Source: Bacillota bacterium (GTDB lineage: Bacteria; Bacillota; Clostridia; Clostridiales; Caloramatoraceae). From it: a DNA stretch of 18,393 nt. The stretch lies in assembly GCA_023389275.1 (NCBI GenBank), contig JAEWEN010000092.1:1-18393 (forward strand), in the 5' to 3' direction. Shown here in pieces: positions 1 through 7,415 of the stretch. A model generated the notes under the pieces. That model saw only the letters and a program-made list of their open reading frames with translations. It did no database searches and was not told the DNA's origin. The position numbers and the translations under genes are program-made. Numbering within the stretch: the first letter of the stretch is position 1; every line of letters starts with the position of its first letter.

Positions 1-645
1 AGAGTCTTCTACTTTTTCTGCGCTTTCTAAAATGCCTGTAGTTTCTAGTTCTTTTTCAAGAGCTTTTTCCTCTTCTATTTTATCTACTATGTCATCAATG
101 CTTTGAATCTTTTCAGATTTTCTGTCTTCTTTTTTAGATTGTTTTTTGCTGTCTTTTTTATTTTCCCTTTTATCTTCTTCTTTTAAGACAGCCTCTTCAG
201 TTTTATTTTCTTCTTGTACTACAAATGATCTTGCACTTATTTTGTCTCTCCACTGAACCTTTTCTTTTTCAAGATATCCAGCTAGTGGTACTTGAAGTCT
301 ATTTCCTTCTTTTACAACAGCGGCTACGTTGAATTTATCAAATGCCAATCCTGTTCCAAGTATGTTCTTTGCATCTTCTTGCCAAGTGATTTCACCTTTT
401 CCACTATCATCTACTGAAATCTCTCCAAGTTTTGCAACTGTTGCAGTTTTTTTAGATGAATCAATTAAGTAGCATACATATGGTCCTCTATCTGGTTTTA
501 GGTTTTGAGCATATACGGTTATTTTACACTTACCATTTTTCGTTTCTATTTTAGTATAACCTGTAGGCTGTTTGTCGCTAGATACTTCAAACCCCTTGTC
601 CTCCTCATTAAAAATGAGAAAGTATCTACTATACTTTTTACTCAA
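1..645 (-). CDS. Unidentified protein with Lys/Glu-rich tail (3' end outside window)
   Basis: An open frame of 215 codons runs from a TTG at 643-645 to the window edge with no stop, so only the N-terminal part is seen. TTG is chosen because AGGAGGG lies 7 nt upstream (651-657) and no ATG is suitably placed. Residues about 1-150 look like a compact beta-rich domain: it has a YLIFNEED start, a glycine/tyrosine-rich middle, and a PYVCYLID stretch. From about residue 165 the chain is very rich in Lys, Glu and Asp, with runs of KKDSKK type, and then becomes predicted helix. There is no signal peptide or membrane segment in the visible part. It follows rsmA on the same strand, where Bacillus has yabG, but it does not resemble YabG. 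A CATATAATA sequence (674-682 region) upstream is loosely like a sporulation sigma -10. I do not recognise the family. Confidence 0.8.
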   Translation of the reverse strand, partial: MSKKYSRYFLIFNEEDKGFEVSSDKQPTGYTKIETKNGKCKITVYAQNLKPDRGPYVCYLIDSSKKTATVAKLGEISVDDSGKGEITWQEDAKNILGTGLAFDKFNVAAVVKEGNRLQVPLAGYLEKEKVQWRDKISARSFVVQEENKTEEAVLKEEDKRENKKDSKKQSKKEDRKSEKIQSIDDIVDKIEEEKALEKELETTGILESAEKVEDS

Positions 646-710
646 AAAATTCCCTCCTAGGCCTAGTTATCATTATATTATATGCGCTACTCCTAGGAAG
701 TGTGAATAAT

Positions 711-1553
711 TTATAGCATTTCTTTTATTATATTTGAAAGTGTAGCAAACTCCTGTATTGACAGTGTTTCACCACGACGTTTTTCATCTATTCCAGCTTT
801 ATTTAATGCTTCTTTTAATTTATCACTTTTAAGTCCTATTGGTTTTAAACTGTTTAAAAGTGTTTTACGTCTCATATTAAATGAGTCCCTAATTATTTTG
901 AAAAATAGTTTTTCATCAACTAAATCTACTTCTGGCTCTTTTAATGTCATTTTTACAACCATAGATTCAACCTTAGGGTTTGGTATAAAACATGAAGGTG
1001 GTACTTTAACCACTTTTTCTACATCTGAATAGTAGTTTGCAAGAAGTGTTAGTGCACCATATTCTTTAGTTGAAGGTTTTGCAATAAGTCTTTCTGCAAC
1101 TTCCTTTTGTATCATAACAGTTATGCTTTTAACTCCCTTTGCTTCTTTAAATATTTTTGTGATTATTGGAGTTGTAACATAGTAAGGAAGGTTTGCTACT
1201 ACCTTTACATTTTCAAGTCCTTTTTCTTCAAATAGTTTATTAAAATCTACCTTTAGTGCATCTGAGTGAACAACTTCAACATTGTCAAAATTGCTTAGTG
1301 TTTCTCCTAAAATAGGTATAAGTCTATCATCTATCTCTATAGCAACTACCTTTTTACATCTTGTAGCCATTTCCTGAGTTAAAACGCCTATTCCAGGTCC
1401 TATTTCAAGTGCACATGAGTTTTCATCAAGCTGAGCTGAATCAACTATTTTTTCTAGTATTCCTGTATCTGTTAAAAAGTTTTGTCCAAGTGATTTTGCA
1501 AATTTAAAATCAAAATGGTTTACTATTTCCTTTGTTTTTGAAGCTAAACTCAT
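711..1553 (-). CDS. rsmA: 16S rRNA (adenine1518-N6/adenine1519-N6)-dimethyltransferase RsmA (KsgA)
   Basis: This protein dimethylates two adjacent adenines in the 3'-terminal hairpin of 16S rRNA during 30S assembly, using S-adenosylmethionine. The Rossmann methyltransferase motif I (EIGPGIGVLT, residues about 50-59), the acidic EIDDRL motif and the catalytic NLPYY motif (121-125) are all present. The C-terminal helical domain carries the FNMRRKTL stretch. The length of 280 residues is normal. The ATG at 1551-1553 is preferred to an upstream TTG at 1580 because AAGGAG sits 7 nt before it; the TTG start would place that site inside the gene and overlap rnmV. The stop of rnmV lies 1 nt upstream, so the two genes form a tightly coupled pair, as in Bacillus. 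Confidence 0.96.
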   Translation of the reverse strand: MSLASKTKEIVNHFDFKFAKSLGQNFLTDTGILEKIVDSAQLDENSCALEIGPGIGVLTQEMATRCKKVVAIEIDDRLIPILGETLSNFDNVEVVHSDALKVDFNKLFEEKGLENVKVVANLPYYVTTPIITKIFKEAKGVKSITVMIQKEVAERLIAKPSTKEYGALTLLANYYSDVEKVVKVPPSCFIPNPKVESMVVKMTLKEPEVDLVDEKLFFKIIRDSFNMRRKTLLNSLKPIGLKSDKLKEALNKAGIDEKRRGETLSIQEFATLSNIIKEML

Positions 1554-1554
1554 A

Positions 1555-2085
1555 TTATATCTCCTTAATTGCTTTTTCAAATTCTTCTCTAGTTATAGAG
1601 TATCTATTTAATCTACTTAAAAATTGTTTTGCGTTTCCATATCCGATTCCAAGAATCATACCTAGTTTATCACGTTTTTTAGTTGAGTCTTCTTTTCCTA
1701 AAAGTCCATTAAGCATCATATCAGTCATAGTAAACTCTTCCTTTGGGTTTTCTACTTCTGTTTGTACCTTAGATAATGCTTTTATAATGCTTTCAGGAGA
1801 CGCGTTTTCTATTCCTATATCACCATTAAGTGTGCCCTCTATTCTTGGAAGATAAGCATGTTTACATCCTTTTATTTTTGATGATATTGTTTTTCTTATT
1901 TTCTCACCTGCAAAGTCAGGGTCAGTAAATATAATAACCCCTCTTTTTTCTACTGCATCTTCTATTCTTTTTAATATTTTAGGAGTAATTCCAAATCCAG
2001 ATGTAATAATACAATCAGCATCTACTGCTTTTTTAACTGCACTTACATCATCTTTCCCCTCTACAACAATAAGTTCTTTTATCAT
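1555..2085 (-). CDS. rnmV: Ribonuclease M5 (5S rRNA maturation, Toprim domain)
   Basis: Ribonuclease M5 cuts the double-stranded 5S rRNA precursor to give its mature ends in low-GC Gram-positive bacteria. The N-terminal Toprim domain shows the conserved glutamate in IVVEGKDD (residue 9) and the FTDPDFAG acidic motif (residues 53-60). The C-terminal half is the rRNA-binding region of the family. The ATG at 2083-2085 is chosen because AAAGGATG lies about 8 nt before it and the product then begins MIKELIVVEG, matching the usual family start. An ATG three codons upstream (2094) is the alternative but has no spacing to the ribosome binding site. It is transcribed with rsmA from the extended -10 promoter just upstream. 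Confidence 0.94.
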   Translation of the reverse strand: MIKELIVVEGKDDVSAVKKAVDADCIITSGFGITPKILKRIEDAVEKRGVIIFTDPDFAGEKIRKTISSKIKGCKHAYLPRIEGTLNGDIGIENASPESIIKALSKVQTEVENPKEEFTMTDMMLNGLLGKEDSTKKRDKLGMILGIGYGNAKQFLSRLNRYSITREEFEKAIKEI

Positions 2086-2119
2086 ATTTTTCATCCTTTT
2101 TATATATTTTGATTATTTA

Positions 2120-2128
2120 ATTATAACA
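2120..2128 (-). promoter_or_regulatory. Extended -10 promoter for rnmV-rsmA
   Basis: On the minus strand the sequence TGTTATAAT (TGn plus a perfect TATAAT) lies about 35 nt upstream of the rnmV start and just after the terminator of the preceding gene. No good -35 is seen, which fits an extended -10 promoter. Confidence 0.55.
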
Positions 2129-2144
2129 CTTTTAAGCTTAAATT

Positions 2145-2175
2145 AATAAAGAGCAGTTTTAAAAACTACTCTTTT
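2145..2175 (-). terminator. Intrinsic terminator of the zinc-ribbon protein gene
   Basis: Immediately after the TAA, the minus strand can fold arms AAAGAGTAGTTTT and AAAACTGCTCTTT (one mismatch, very small loop), followed by TATTAATTT. The helix is AT-rich, so termination is probably moderate. Confidence 0.6.
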
Positions 2176-2939
2176 TATATTTCTTTTATAGTATTTATAA
2201 TACTTGGTACTTCATTTATCATTTTTCTAATTTCCTCTAAAACAGCAGGGTCATCTGATGCCTTAGATGTAGCTTCTGAACTTAGCATATATACTATTGT
2301 TTTTCCCTTTATATCCTTTATATATTCAAATCCTTCATCAGGGTCTAGTGAGTCTTTTGTATAGCCTTCTTTAAGTACTGCTATAGTAAATATATTTCCA
2401 TAGTCTACACCATCATTTGATATATATGCAAAGTCTATTGTTTTTTCTGTAATACTTGACCAATTTCCTTCAATATCAATACAAGTACCTTTCCATGCTT
2501 TTGGGATATTCATTGTAAAGCCATATTCTTTATTTTTATATGTACTTGTTGCTCCCTTAGATACTATATTATTTGAAACTACTTTATTTTGGTTTTTGTT
2601 TTGGGTTTTATCTTGATTTTGACTTTCCTTAGATGATTTGTTTTCTTGTGTATTTTCTAATTTATCATTTGATTTGTCATTTGAGTTTTCAGTTGAATTT
2701 TCATTTACTTTTTCATTATTGTCCTGAGCATAGTTTTCCTGTACAGTTACTTCTTTTTTAGTGTCTGAAAGAAGTTCTTTTACTATTGAATAGTTTGACC
2801 AAAGGTATGTACATACAAAAACTATTAAAAGTGCTAAAACAAAAAGTATTGGTATTATACCTGACTTTAATCTTTTACCACAGTTTGGACAATAGGTGCT
2901 TCCATTTAAAACATCGGTTTTACATCTTTTGCATTGCAT
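2175..2939 (-). CDS. Zinc-ribbon, single-pass membrane protein with extracytoplasmic C-terminal domain
   Basis: The protein has four parts. A zinc ribbon comes first (CxxC at residues 3/6 and CPNC at 17/20). One membrane helix follows (about residues 27-48). Next is a low-complexity linker rich in Asn, Lys, Glu and Gln (about 50-128). Last is a folded domain (about 135-254) starting YKNKEYGFTMNIPKAWKG, the pattern seen at the start of PsbP-like domains of Gram-positive surface proteins. The ribbon would be cytoplasmic and the C-terminal domain outside. The ATG has AAGGAGAT 7 nt upstream. The gene has a TATAAT upstream and terminators on both sides, so it looks monocistronic, placed between yabE-like and rnmV. 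The function is unknown; zinc binding is inferred from the four cysteines. Confidence 0.88.
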   Translation of the reverse strand: MQCKRCKTDVLNGSTYCPNCGKRLKSGIIPILFVLALLIVFVCTYLWSNYSIVKELLSDTKKEVTVQENYAQDNNEKVNENSTENSNDKSNDKLENTQENKSSKESQNQDKTQNKNQNKVVSNNIVSKGATSTYKNKEYGFTMNIPKAWKGTCIDIEGNWSSITEKTIDFAYISNDGVDYGNIFTIAVLKEGYTKDSLDPDEGFEYIKDIKGKTIVYMLSSEATSKASDDPAVLEEIRKMINEVPSIINTIKEI

Positions 2940-2977
2940 AATTTTATCTCCTTACAAGTACCTAATACTTAATAAAA

Positions 2978-2983
2978 ATTATA
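2978..2983 (-). promoter_or_regulatory. Probable -10 box for the zinc-ribbon protein gene
   Basis: A perfect TATAAT occurs on the minus strand about 40 nt upstream of the start codon. The best upstream -35 candidate (TTTACA) is 20 nt away, which is longer than usual, so the promoter is only probable. Confidence 0.4.
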
Positions 2984-3029
2984 CAGCTTTATTTTTAATA
3001 TAGTGTAAATAAAAATTTAAATTTAACGA

Positions 3030-3065
3030 AAAAACAAAACCTAGGGACACTCCCTAGGTTTTTTT
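3030..3065. terminator. Strong intrinsic terminator after the yabE-like gene
   Basis: A perfect 11-bp stem (AAACCTAGGGA at 3037-3047 with TCCCTAGGTTT at 3051-3061) has a 3-nt loop. On the minus strand it is followed by TTTTGTTTTTT, placing it right after the stop of the yabE-like gene. T-rich flanks on both sides could make it act in both directions. Confidence 0.9.
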
Positions 3066-4097
3066 CTATTTTAATATATAAACTTTAACTGTTTTTTTAC
3101 CCCAGCCACCAAATTGTGATGGGTCAAAATAAAGATCTATTTTATTTCCCTTTATTGCACTACCAGTGTCTGCTGCTATTGCATAGCCATATCCTTCAAC
3201 GTAAAGTTTAGTTCCTAGTGGAATAACACTTGTATCCACTGCAACTGTACTATATCCATTTGGATCTCTTTTTACTTTCATTCCACTAGCTGTAATAGTT
3301 CCTCCACCTAATGGATCATATGGAGCTTGAGAATATTCTGTAGAAGTCATTGTTAAAACTCTACTATATGCAAAGGCTCTTCCACCTCTTGATGCTGTTA
3401 ATACAGTTTCTTTCGGCTTTTCTGGGCCAACTGCTACTAATTTGTTTGTAGGTTTACAAGCAACTTTTTCGCTTACAGTTTGTCTTGAAACTTCTTTTCC
3501 ATTTTCATAAACCACTTTTATAGTAAGCTCTTTTCTACCATTTGCACCTTCAGTTACAATATCTGTTTTACCAGGTGCTAGAGACTTGTCTACCTCTTTA
3601 GCAACAGTAAATGGAATTACCTGACTAACGGTTTCAAGTTTTTCAGTTACTCTAGTTATATTTACTTCCATATTCTTTGATATTGAAGCATTTAAATCTT
3701 TATCAATTTTATCCATAGCAGATAAAGCTATATTTTCTTCCTTAAGCATTTCCTTAACATTGTTTGTTGCTGTTTTTATCTCTTTAGCTTTTCCACCATC
3801 ATTTAGTTTTACTGGAACTGCTCTTTTTATTGATATTTTCATATCGTCTTTAAGAGTACTATTTAATGGATGGGAAAGTTTGTCCTTCTTATCAAGAGTA
3901 ATATTTTCTACCTCAATAAGATTTTCTACTGTGTTTTTATAAGTTGTAACTACCTCTGTTTTTCCATCATAGGCCAGTGTTACTGTTTTTTTCTTCCCGT
4001 TTATAATAAGAAGAGATGTTCCAAGCATTACAACAAGTCCTGCTACTATAATCTTCTTACCCGAGGGGCCTTTTAATAGTTCCTTTAGTTTAATCAT
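3066..4097 (-). CDS. YabE-like cell-wall protein: DUF348 repeats, G5 domain, 3D domain
   Basis: This is a surface or secreted protein of the YabE/Rpf-like group, which remodels peptidoglycan. From the ATG at 4097 it has 343 residues: a membrane anchor or signal (about 14-33), two DUF348 repeats (about 37-78 and 94-134), a G5 domain (about 147-224) and a C-terminal 3D domain (about 245-341). The 3D domain carries its conserved aspartates in VAVDTS (D288), ADTG (D310) and DLYF (D321), which form the MltA-type lytic-transglycosylase-like active site. The ATG is chosen over an upstream GTG (4142) because GGGAGGT lies 8 nt before it and the GTG would sit inside a structured leader. The gene follows tatD and precedes rnmV as in Bacillus. 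Lytic activity is inferred from the domain, not shown. Confidence 0.93.
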   Translation of the reverse strand: MIKLKELLKGPSGKKIIVAGLVVMLGTSLLIINGKKKTVTLAYDGKTEVVTTYKNTVENLIEVENITLDKKDKLSHPLNSTLKDDMKISIKRAVPVKLNDGGKAKEIKTATNNVKEMLKEENIALSAMDKIDKDLNASISKNMEVNITRVTEKLETVSQVIPFTVAKEVDKSLAPGKTDIVTEGANGRKELTIKVVYENGKEVSRQTVSEKVACKPTNKLVAVGPEKPKETVLTASRGGRAFAYSRVLTMTSTEYSQAPYDPLGGGTITASGMKVKRDPNGYSTVAVDTSVIPLGTKLYVEGYGYAIAADTGSAIKGNKIDLYFDPSQFGGWGKKTVKVYILK

Positions 4098-4120
4098 ATT
4101 TTTACCTCCCTTGTCTTGAC

Positions 4121-4181
4121 TGGAGAAGGTTTCCTCCATCACCTTGATACATCTCGGTTTTCAATTAGGGGTACGTATCAA
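4121..4181 (-). promoter_or_regulatory. Structured leader upstream of the yabE-like gene, class unassigned
   Basis: The minus-strand transcript before the yabE-like start can form a 9-bp helix (TTGATACGT at 4173-4181 with ATGTATCAA at 4144-4152, one G-U pair). This helix closes a 20-nt loop holding ACCCC and GAAAACC. A second hairpin follows (TGGAG/CTCCA, 4121-4138, loop with GAAACC), and the ribosome binding site comes after that. I checked it by eye against the c-di-AMP (ydaO), c-di-GMP, T-box, preQ1 and ykkC consensus cores and saw no match. It could be a novel cis-regulatory RNA or simply a stable 5' leader. Confidence 0.4.
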
Positions 4182-4239
4182 AATTCATAAGCCTATTGTC
4201 ACTAAATATTTTATTAGTAAACTAGCCGAATTATTACAC

Positions 4240-5001
4240 CTATTTTATGTTAAATAAGTGTGAGGCATTTTCAAATGTTAATTGACATGTTTCTTCGTAT
4301 GACTTACCTATGGTGTTTGCCATAACATTTAAAGTATGAATTAAGTAAGAGGAATCATTTCTTTTTCCTCTATGCGGAACAGGTGTTAAGTAGGGACAAT
4401 CTGTCTCTACAAGAATTCTATCTAAAGGCATATTTTCTAATACCTCTAGAGACTTTCTAGCGTTTTTAAAAGTTATTACACCTGTGAAACCAAGATAATA
4501 ATCAAGTTTAAGCAATTCTTTTGCAAATTCTAAACTTCCTGAATAGCAATGTACTACCCCTTTAACGCCTTTAAATTCTTTAAGAATCTCTAGTGTGTCT
4601 TGATGAGCGTCTCTGTCATGTATTACTACTGGAAGGTTTAAATCCTTTGCTAGTGCCATTTGATCTTTAAATATTCTTTTTTGAATTTCTCTATCTGAAT
4701 AGTCATAGTAATAATCTAATCCAATCTCACCTACAGCGACTACTTTTTTCTGATTGGTGAATAGATCCCCCAAAGGATTAATACTTTCTAATAGTTCATC
4801 TGCATCGTGTGGATGAACTCCTAAAGCTCCATAGAAAAAATCATACTTATTAACTAAATCTAAAGTATCAACACATCCTTTAAGATCTGCTGCACAGTTA
4901 AGCACCTTAGATATATTAGCTTTTTTCAGCTTGTCTATAACCTCTGGTCTGTCTTCATTAAACATTTCACTGTCGTAATGAGCATGTGAGTCAAATATCA
5001 T
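4240..5001 (-). CDS. tatD: TatD-family metal-dependent deoxyribonuclease
   Basis: This is a cytoplasmic TIM-barrel nuclease of the TatD/YcfH family, about 250 residues as usual. The metal ligands are all visible: the HxH of DSHAHYD (H6, H8), the glutamate in VGEIGLDYYYD (E92), histidines in VVIHDRDAH (H128) and VVHCYSG (H151), and the aspartate in ETDCPYLTP (D201). Family members act as 3'-5' exonucleases in DNA repair or degradation. The ATG has GGGAGGA about 8 nt upstream. The gene is downstream of metG, but a strong terminator and more than 400 nt separate them, so it uses its own promoters. Confidence 0.95.
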   Translation of the reverse strand: MIFDSHAHYDSEMFNEDRPEVIDKLKKANISKVLNCAADLKGCVDTLDLVNKYDFFYGALGVHPHDADELLESINPLGDLFTNQKKVVAVGEIGLDYYYDYSDREIQKRIFKDQMALAKDLNLPVVIHDRDAHQDTLEILKEFKGVKGVVHCYSGSLEFAKELLKLDYYLGFTGVITFKNARKSLEVLENMPLDRILVETDCPYLTPVPHRGKRNDSSYLIHTLNVMANTIGKSYEETCQLTFENASHLFNIK

Positions 5002-5020
5002 AATAAATCCTCCCTTTGTA

Positions 5021-5060
5021 TCTTAACCTATTTGTAATTTCTAGTTAAGGGTTTCTTAAC
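5021..5060 (-). repeat. GGTTAAGA direct repeat plus GTTAAG/CTTAAC inverted repeat before tatD
   Basis: A 6-bp inverted repeat (GTTAAG at 5044-5049, CTTAAC at 5055-5060) lies just downstream of a TAAAAT -10 box. On the minus strand a second GGTTAAGA copy lies about 30 nt further on, near 5021-5028, just before the tatD ribosome binding site. The position suggests an operator, but no regulator can be named. Confidence 0.35.
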
Positions 5061-5061
5061 C

Positions 5062-5072
5062 ATTTTAGCATA
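5062..5072 (-). promoter_or_regulatory. Proximal extended -10 promoter for tatD
   Basis: The minus strand reads TATGCTAAAAT, an extended -10 with one mismatch to TATAAT, about 60 nt before the start codon. There is no clear -35. Confidence 0.35.
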
Positions 5073-5138
5073 GTTTTAGATTTAAGTATGATGTTTAAGC
5101 TTATTCATATGTTGTTCTCTATATTACTTTTAAGTAAT

Positions 5139-5153
5139 TTGAAAGCGGTTTAC
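5139..5153. promoter_or_regulatory. cre-like operator at the distal tatD promoter start point
   Basis: TTGAAAGCGGTTTAC matches the Firmicutes catabolite-response consensus at all but the last two positions. It overlaps the expected start point of the distal promoter, where a bound CcpA/LacI-family protein would block transcription. Read on the minus strand it shares GTAAAnCGCTTT with the inverted repeat upstream of abrB. Confidence 0.35.
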
Positions 5154-5159
5154 TTAAGT

Positions 5160-5188
5160 ATTATAACAACAAGATATTCAAAAGGCAA
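5160..5188 (-). promoter_or_regulatory. Distal sigma-A promoter for tatD
   Basis: The minus strand has TTGCCT (5183-5188), 17 nt, then a perfect TATAAT (5160-5165) preceded by TGT, an extended -10. This would give tatD a leader of about 150 nt. Confidence 0.6.
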
Positions 5189-5406
5189 ATTTCTGCTATT
5201 TAAATCACTATGAATAAACTATTAACATACACTTATTTTTCGTGTTTTTTTGTTACTTTGCAACAATTTTCTCATACTAAATTTCTATTTTAATACTTAT
5301 ATCTCTAATAATATTGTAATATATTAAGAAGATAATAAATAGTTTACACTTTCTTGAAAACAACTAGTTTTTTCATACATATTTTAAGTGTATTATTCCC
5401 TTAAAT

Positions 5407-5445
5407 AAAGAAAAATATAGACTGGATAATCCAGTCTATATTTTA
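5407..5445 (-). terminator. Intrinsic terminator of metG
   Basis: A perfect 15-bp stem (5412-5426 with 5430-5444, loop TAA) is followed on the minus strand by a T-rich tail. It begins just after the metG stop. Confidence 0.92.
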
Positions 5446-7395
5446 TTATCTAACAACACTTCCTGTGTCTATGTCTGAGTTTATCATTGGAAGCTCTAAA
5501 AGCGAATCATCATCACTTGATGCTGCAAGTATCATTCCATGTGATTCTATTCCACGTAGTTTTGCAGGTTTTAGGTTTGCAACTAAAATAACCTTTTTAC
5601 CTATTAAGTCTTCTGGTTTATAGTGTTTAGCTATTCCTGAAACTACTGTACGAGTTTCCCCGCCTATCTCTACTGTTAGTTTTAAAAGTTTATCAGCTTT
5701 TTTAACTTTTTCACATTCTAAAACTTTAACAACTCTAAAATCAAGTTTTGCAAAGTCATCTATTGTTATTTCTTCTTTAATAGGAGTTATTTCTCTTTTT
5801 TCTACTCCCATCTTTTTCATCATTTCTTCTTTTATAGCTTCTAGTTCTTGAAGTTTTTTCTCAGCATCTATTCTTGGGAACATTACTGGTCCTCTTTCTA
5901 TGCTTAAGTTAAAATCTAATTCTCCAAATACTTTAAGGCTTTCTAAAGTAAGCATATCAGATGTAAATTTAAACTGAGAGTTTATTTTCTCTGATGTTTC
6001 TGGAAGGAAAGGTGATATTAATGTAGATATATATCTTACAGACTCTGTTAAGTTATATAACACTCCTTTTAGTCTTTCCTTGTTAGCTTCATCTTTAGCA
6101 AGAACCCAAGGCTCTGTTTCATCTATATATTTATTTGCTCTTGAAACAAGTTTCATAACTGCTTCTACAGCTTCATTTACTTTGTATGAATCCATTAACT
6201 TATCCACATTACCCACAGTTTCCTCTGCAAATGCTTTTAAAGATGCATCAAATTCACCTTCAACAAGTCCTTTTGTAATGTTTCCATCAAAGTATTTTAC
6301 TATCATTTGAAGTGTTCTTGAAACAAGGTTTCCAAGGTCGTTTGCAAGGTCTGAGTTTATTCTTTTTATAAAGTTTTCACTTGTGTATTGACCATCTGAA
6401 CCAAATGATATTTCACGAAGTATATAGTATCTAACTGCATCTGAGCCAAAGTGCTCTGATAAAAGTATAGGGTCAACTACATTTCCCTTTGACTTTGACA
6501 TTTTTCCTCCGTCTACTAAAAGCCATCCATGTCCATAAACTTTTTTAGGTAGTGGAAGGTTTAATGCCATAAGCATACATGGCCATATAATAGTATGGAA
6601 TCTAATAATATCCTTTCCTACTATATGAATATCAGCTGGCCAAAACTTATTGTAGTTTTCGTCGTTGTCTGATCCATATCCTAAAGCTGTAATATAGTTT
6701 GAAAGTGCATCTATCCAAACATATACAACGTGTTTTTCATCAAAAGTTACAGGGATTCCCCAGTTAAAACTAGTTCTTGATACACAAAGGTCTTCAAGTC
6801 CTGGTTTTATAAAGTTGTTTATCATTTCGTTTTGACGAGATGATGGCTCTATAAATCCTGGATGTGATTCTATGTATTCAAGTAGTCTATCTTGATATTT
6901 AGATAATTTAAAGAAGTATGCTTCTTCTTTAGCATCTTCAACATCGCGTCCACAATCAGGACATTTTCCATCTACTAACTGAGTTTCTGTAAAGAAAGTT
7001 TCACAAGGTGTACAGTATTTACCTTCGTAGTTTCCTTTATATATATCTCCTTGGTCATAAAGCTGTTTAAATATTTTTTGTACAGCCTTTATATGATAAT
7101 CATCTGTTGTTCTTATAAATTTATCATGTGATACATTCATAACCTTCCAAAGGTTTTGTATTCCTGCTACTATTTCATCTACGTACTCTTTAGGAGTAAC
7201 CCCTTTTTCTTCTGCTTTTCTTTGAATTTTTTGTCCATGTTCATCTGTTCCAGTTAAAAACATTACATCATATCCAGCTAAACGTTTGTATCTTGATATT
7301 GCATCTGCTATAACTGTTGAATAGGTATTTCCTATATGAAGTTTATCACTTGGATAATATATAGGAGTTGTAATGTAAAAAGTTTTCTTATCCAC
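5446..7395 (-). CDS. metG: Methionyl-tRNA synthetase
   Basis: MetG charges tRNA-Met with methionine in the cytoplasm. The class I signatures are present: the HIGH-type KLHIGN (residues 18-23) and KMSKS (298-302). The connective-peptide zinc knuckle has Cys 128, 131, 145 and 148. The C-terminal tRNA-binding (EMAP/Trbp111-like) domain covers about residues 548-649 (DFAKLDFRVVKVLE start). The length of 649 residues is normal for the dimeric Firmicutes form. The start is GTG at 7393-7395, with AAAGGAGG 7 nt upstream. Expression is controlled by the T-box leader directly upstream, which senses uncharged tRNA-Met. Confidence 0.97.
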   Translation of the reverse strand: MDKKTFYITTPIYYPSDKLHIGNTYSTVIADAISRYKRLAGYDVMFLTGTDEHGQKIQRKAEEKGVTPKEYVDEIVAGIQNLWKVMNVSHDKFIRTTDDYHIKAVQKIFKQLYDQGDIYKGNYEGKYCTPCETFFTETQLVDGKCPDCGRDVEDAKEEAYFFKLSKYQDRLLEYIESHPGFIEPSSRQNEMINNFIKPGLEDLCVSRTSFNWGIPVTFDEKHVVYVWIDALSNYITALGYGSDNDENYNKFWPADIHIVGKDIIRFHTIIWPCMLMALNLPLPKKVYGHGWLLVDGGKMSKSKGNVVDPILLSEHFGSDAVRYYILREISFGSDGQYTSENFIKRINSDLANDLGNLVSRTLQMIVKYFDGNITKGLVEGEFDASLKAFAEETVGNVDKLMDSYKVNEAVEAVMKLVSRANKYIDETEPWVLAKDEANKERLKGVLYNLTESVRYISTLISPFLPETSEKINSQFKFTSDMLTLESLKVFGELDFNLSIERGPVMFPRIDAEKKLQELEAIKEEMMKKMGVEKREITPIKEEITIDDFAKLDFRVVKVLECEKVKKADKLLKLTVEIGGETRTVVSGIAKHYKPEDLIGKKVILVANLKPAKLRGIESHGMILAASSDDDSLLELPMINSDIDTGSVVR

Positions 7396-7415
7396 TTAAA
7401 TTCCTCCTTTGAAAT

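Larger units (their letters stand above)
5002..5410. other. Long AT-rich gap holding tatD promoters and operators
   Basis: There is no credible gene in this stretch. A 34-codon plus-strand frame beginning near 5109 lacks a ribosome binding site. The gap holds two minus-strand promoter candidates, a GTTAAG inverted repeat and a cre-like site, all listed separately. The part from about 5190 to 5410 shows nothing beyond A+T richness. Confidence 0.6.

Noticed and set aside
5109..5211. 34-codon plus-strand frame in the metG-tatD gap
   Set aside because: It has no ribosome binding site and runs against the tatD promoter; composition is that of random AT-rich sequence.
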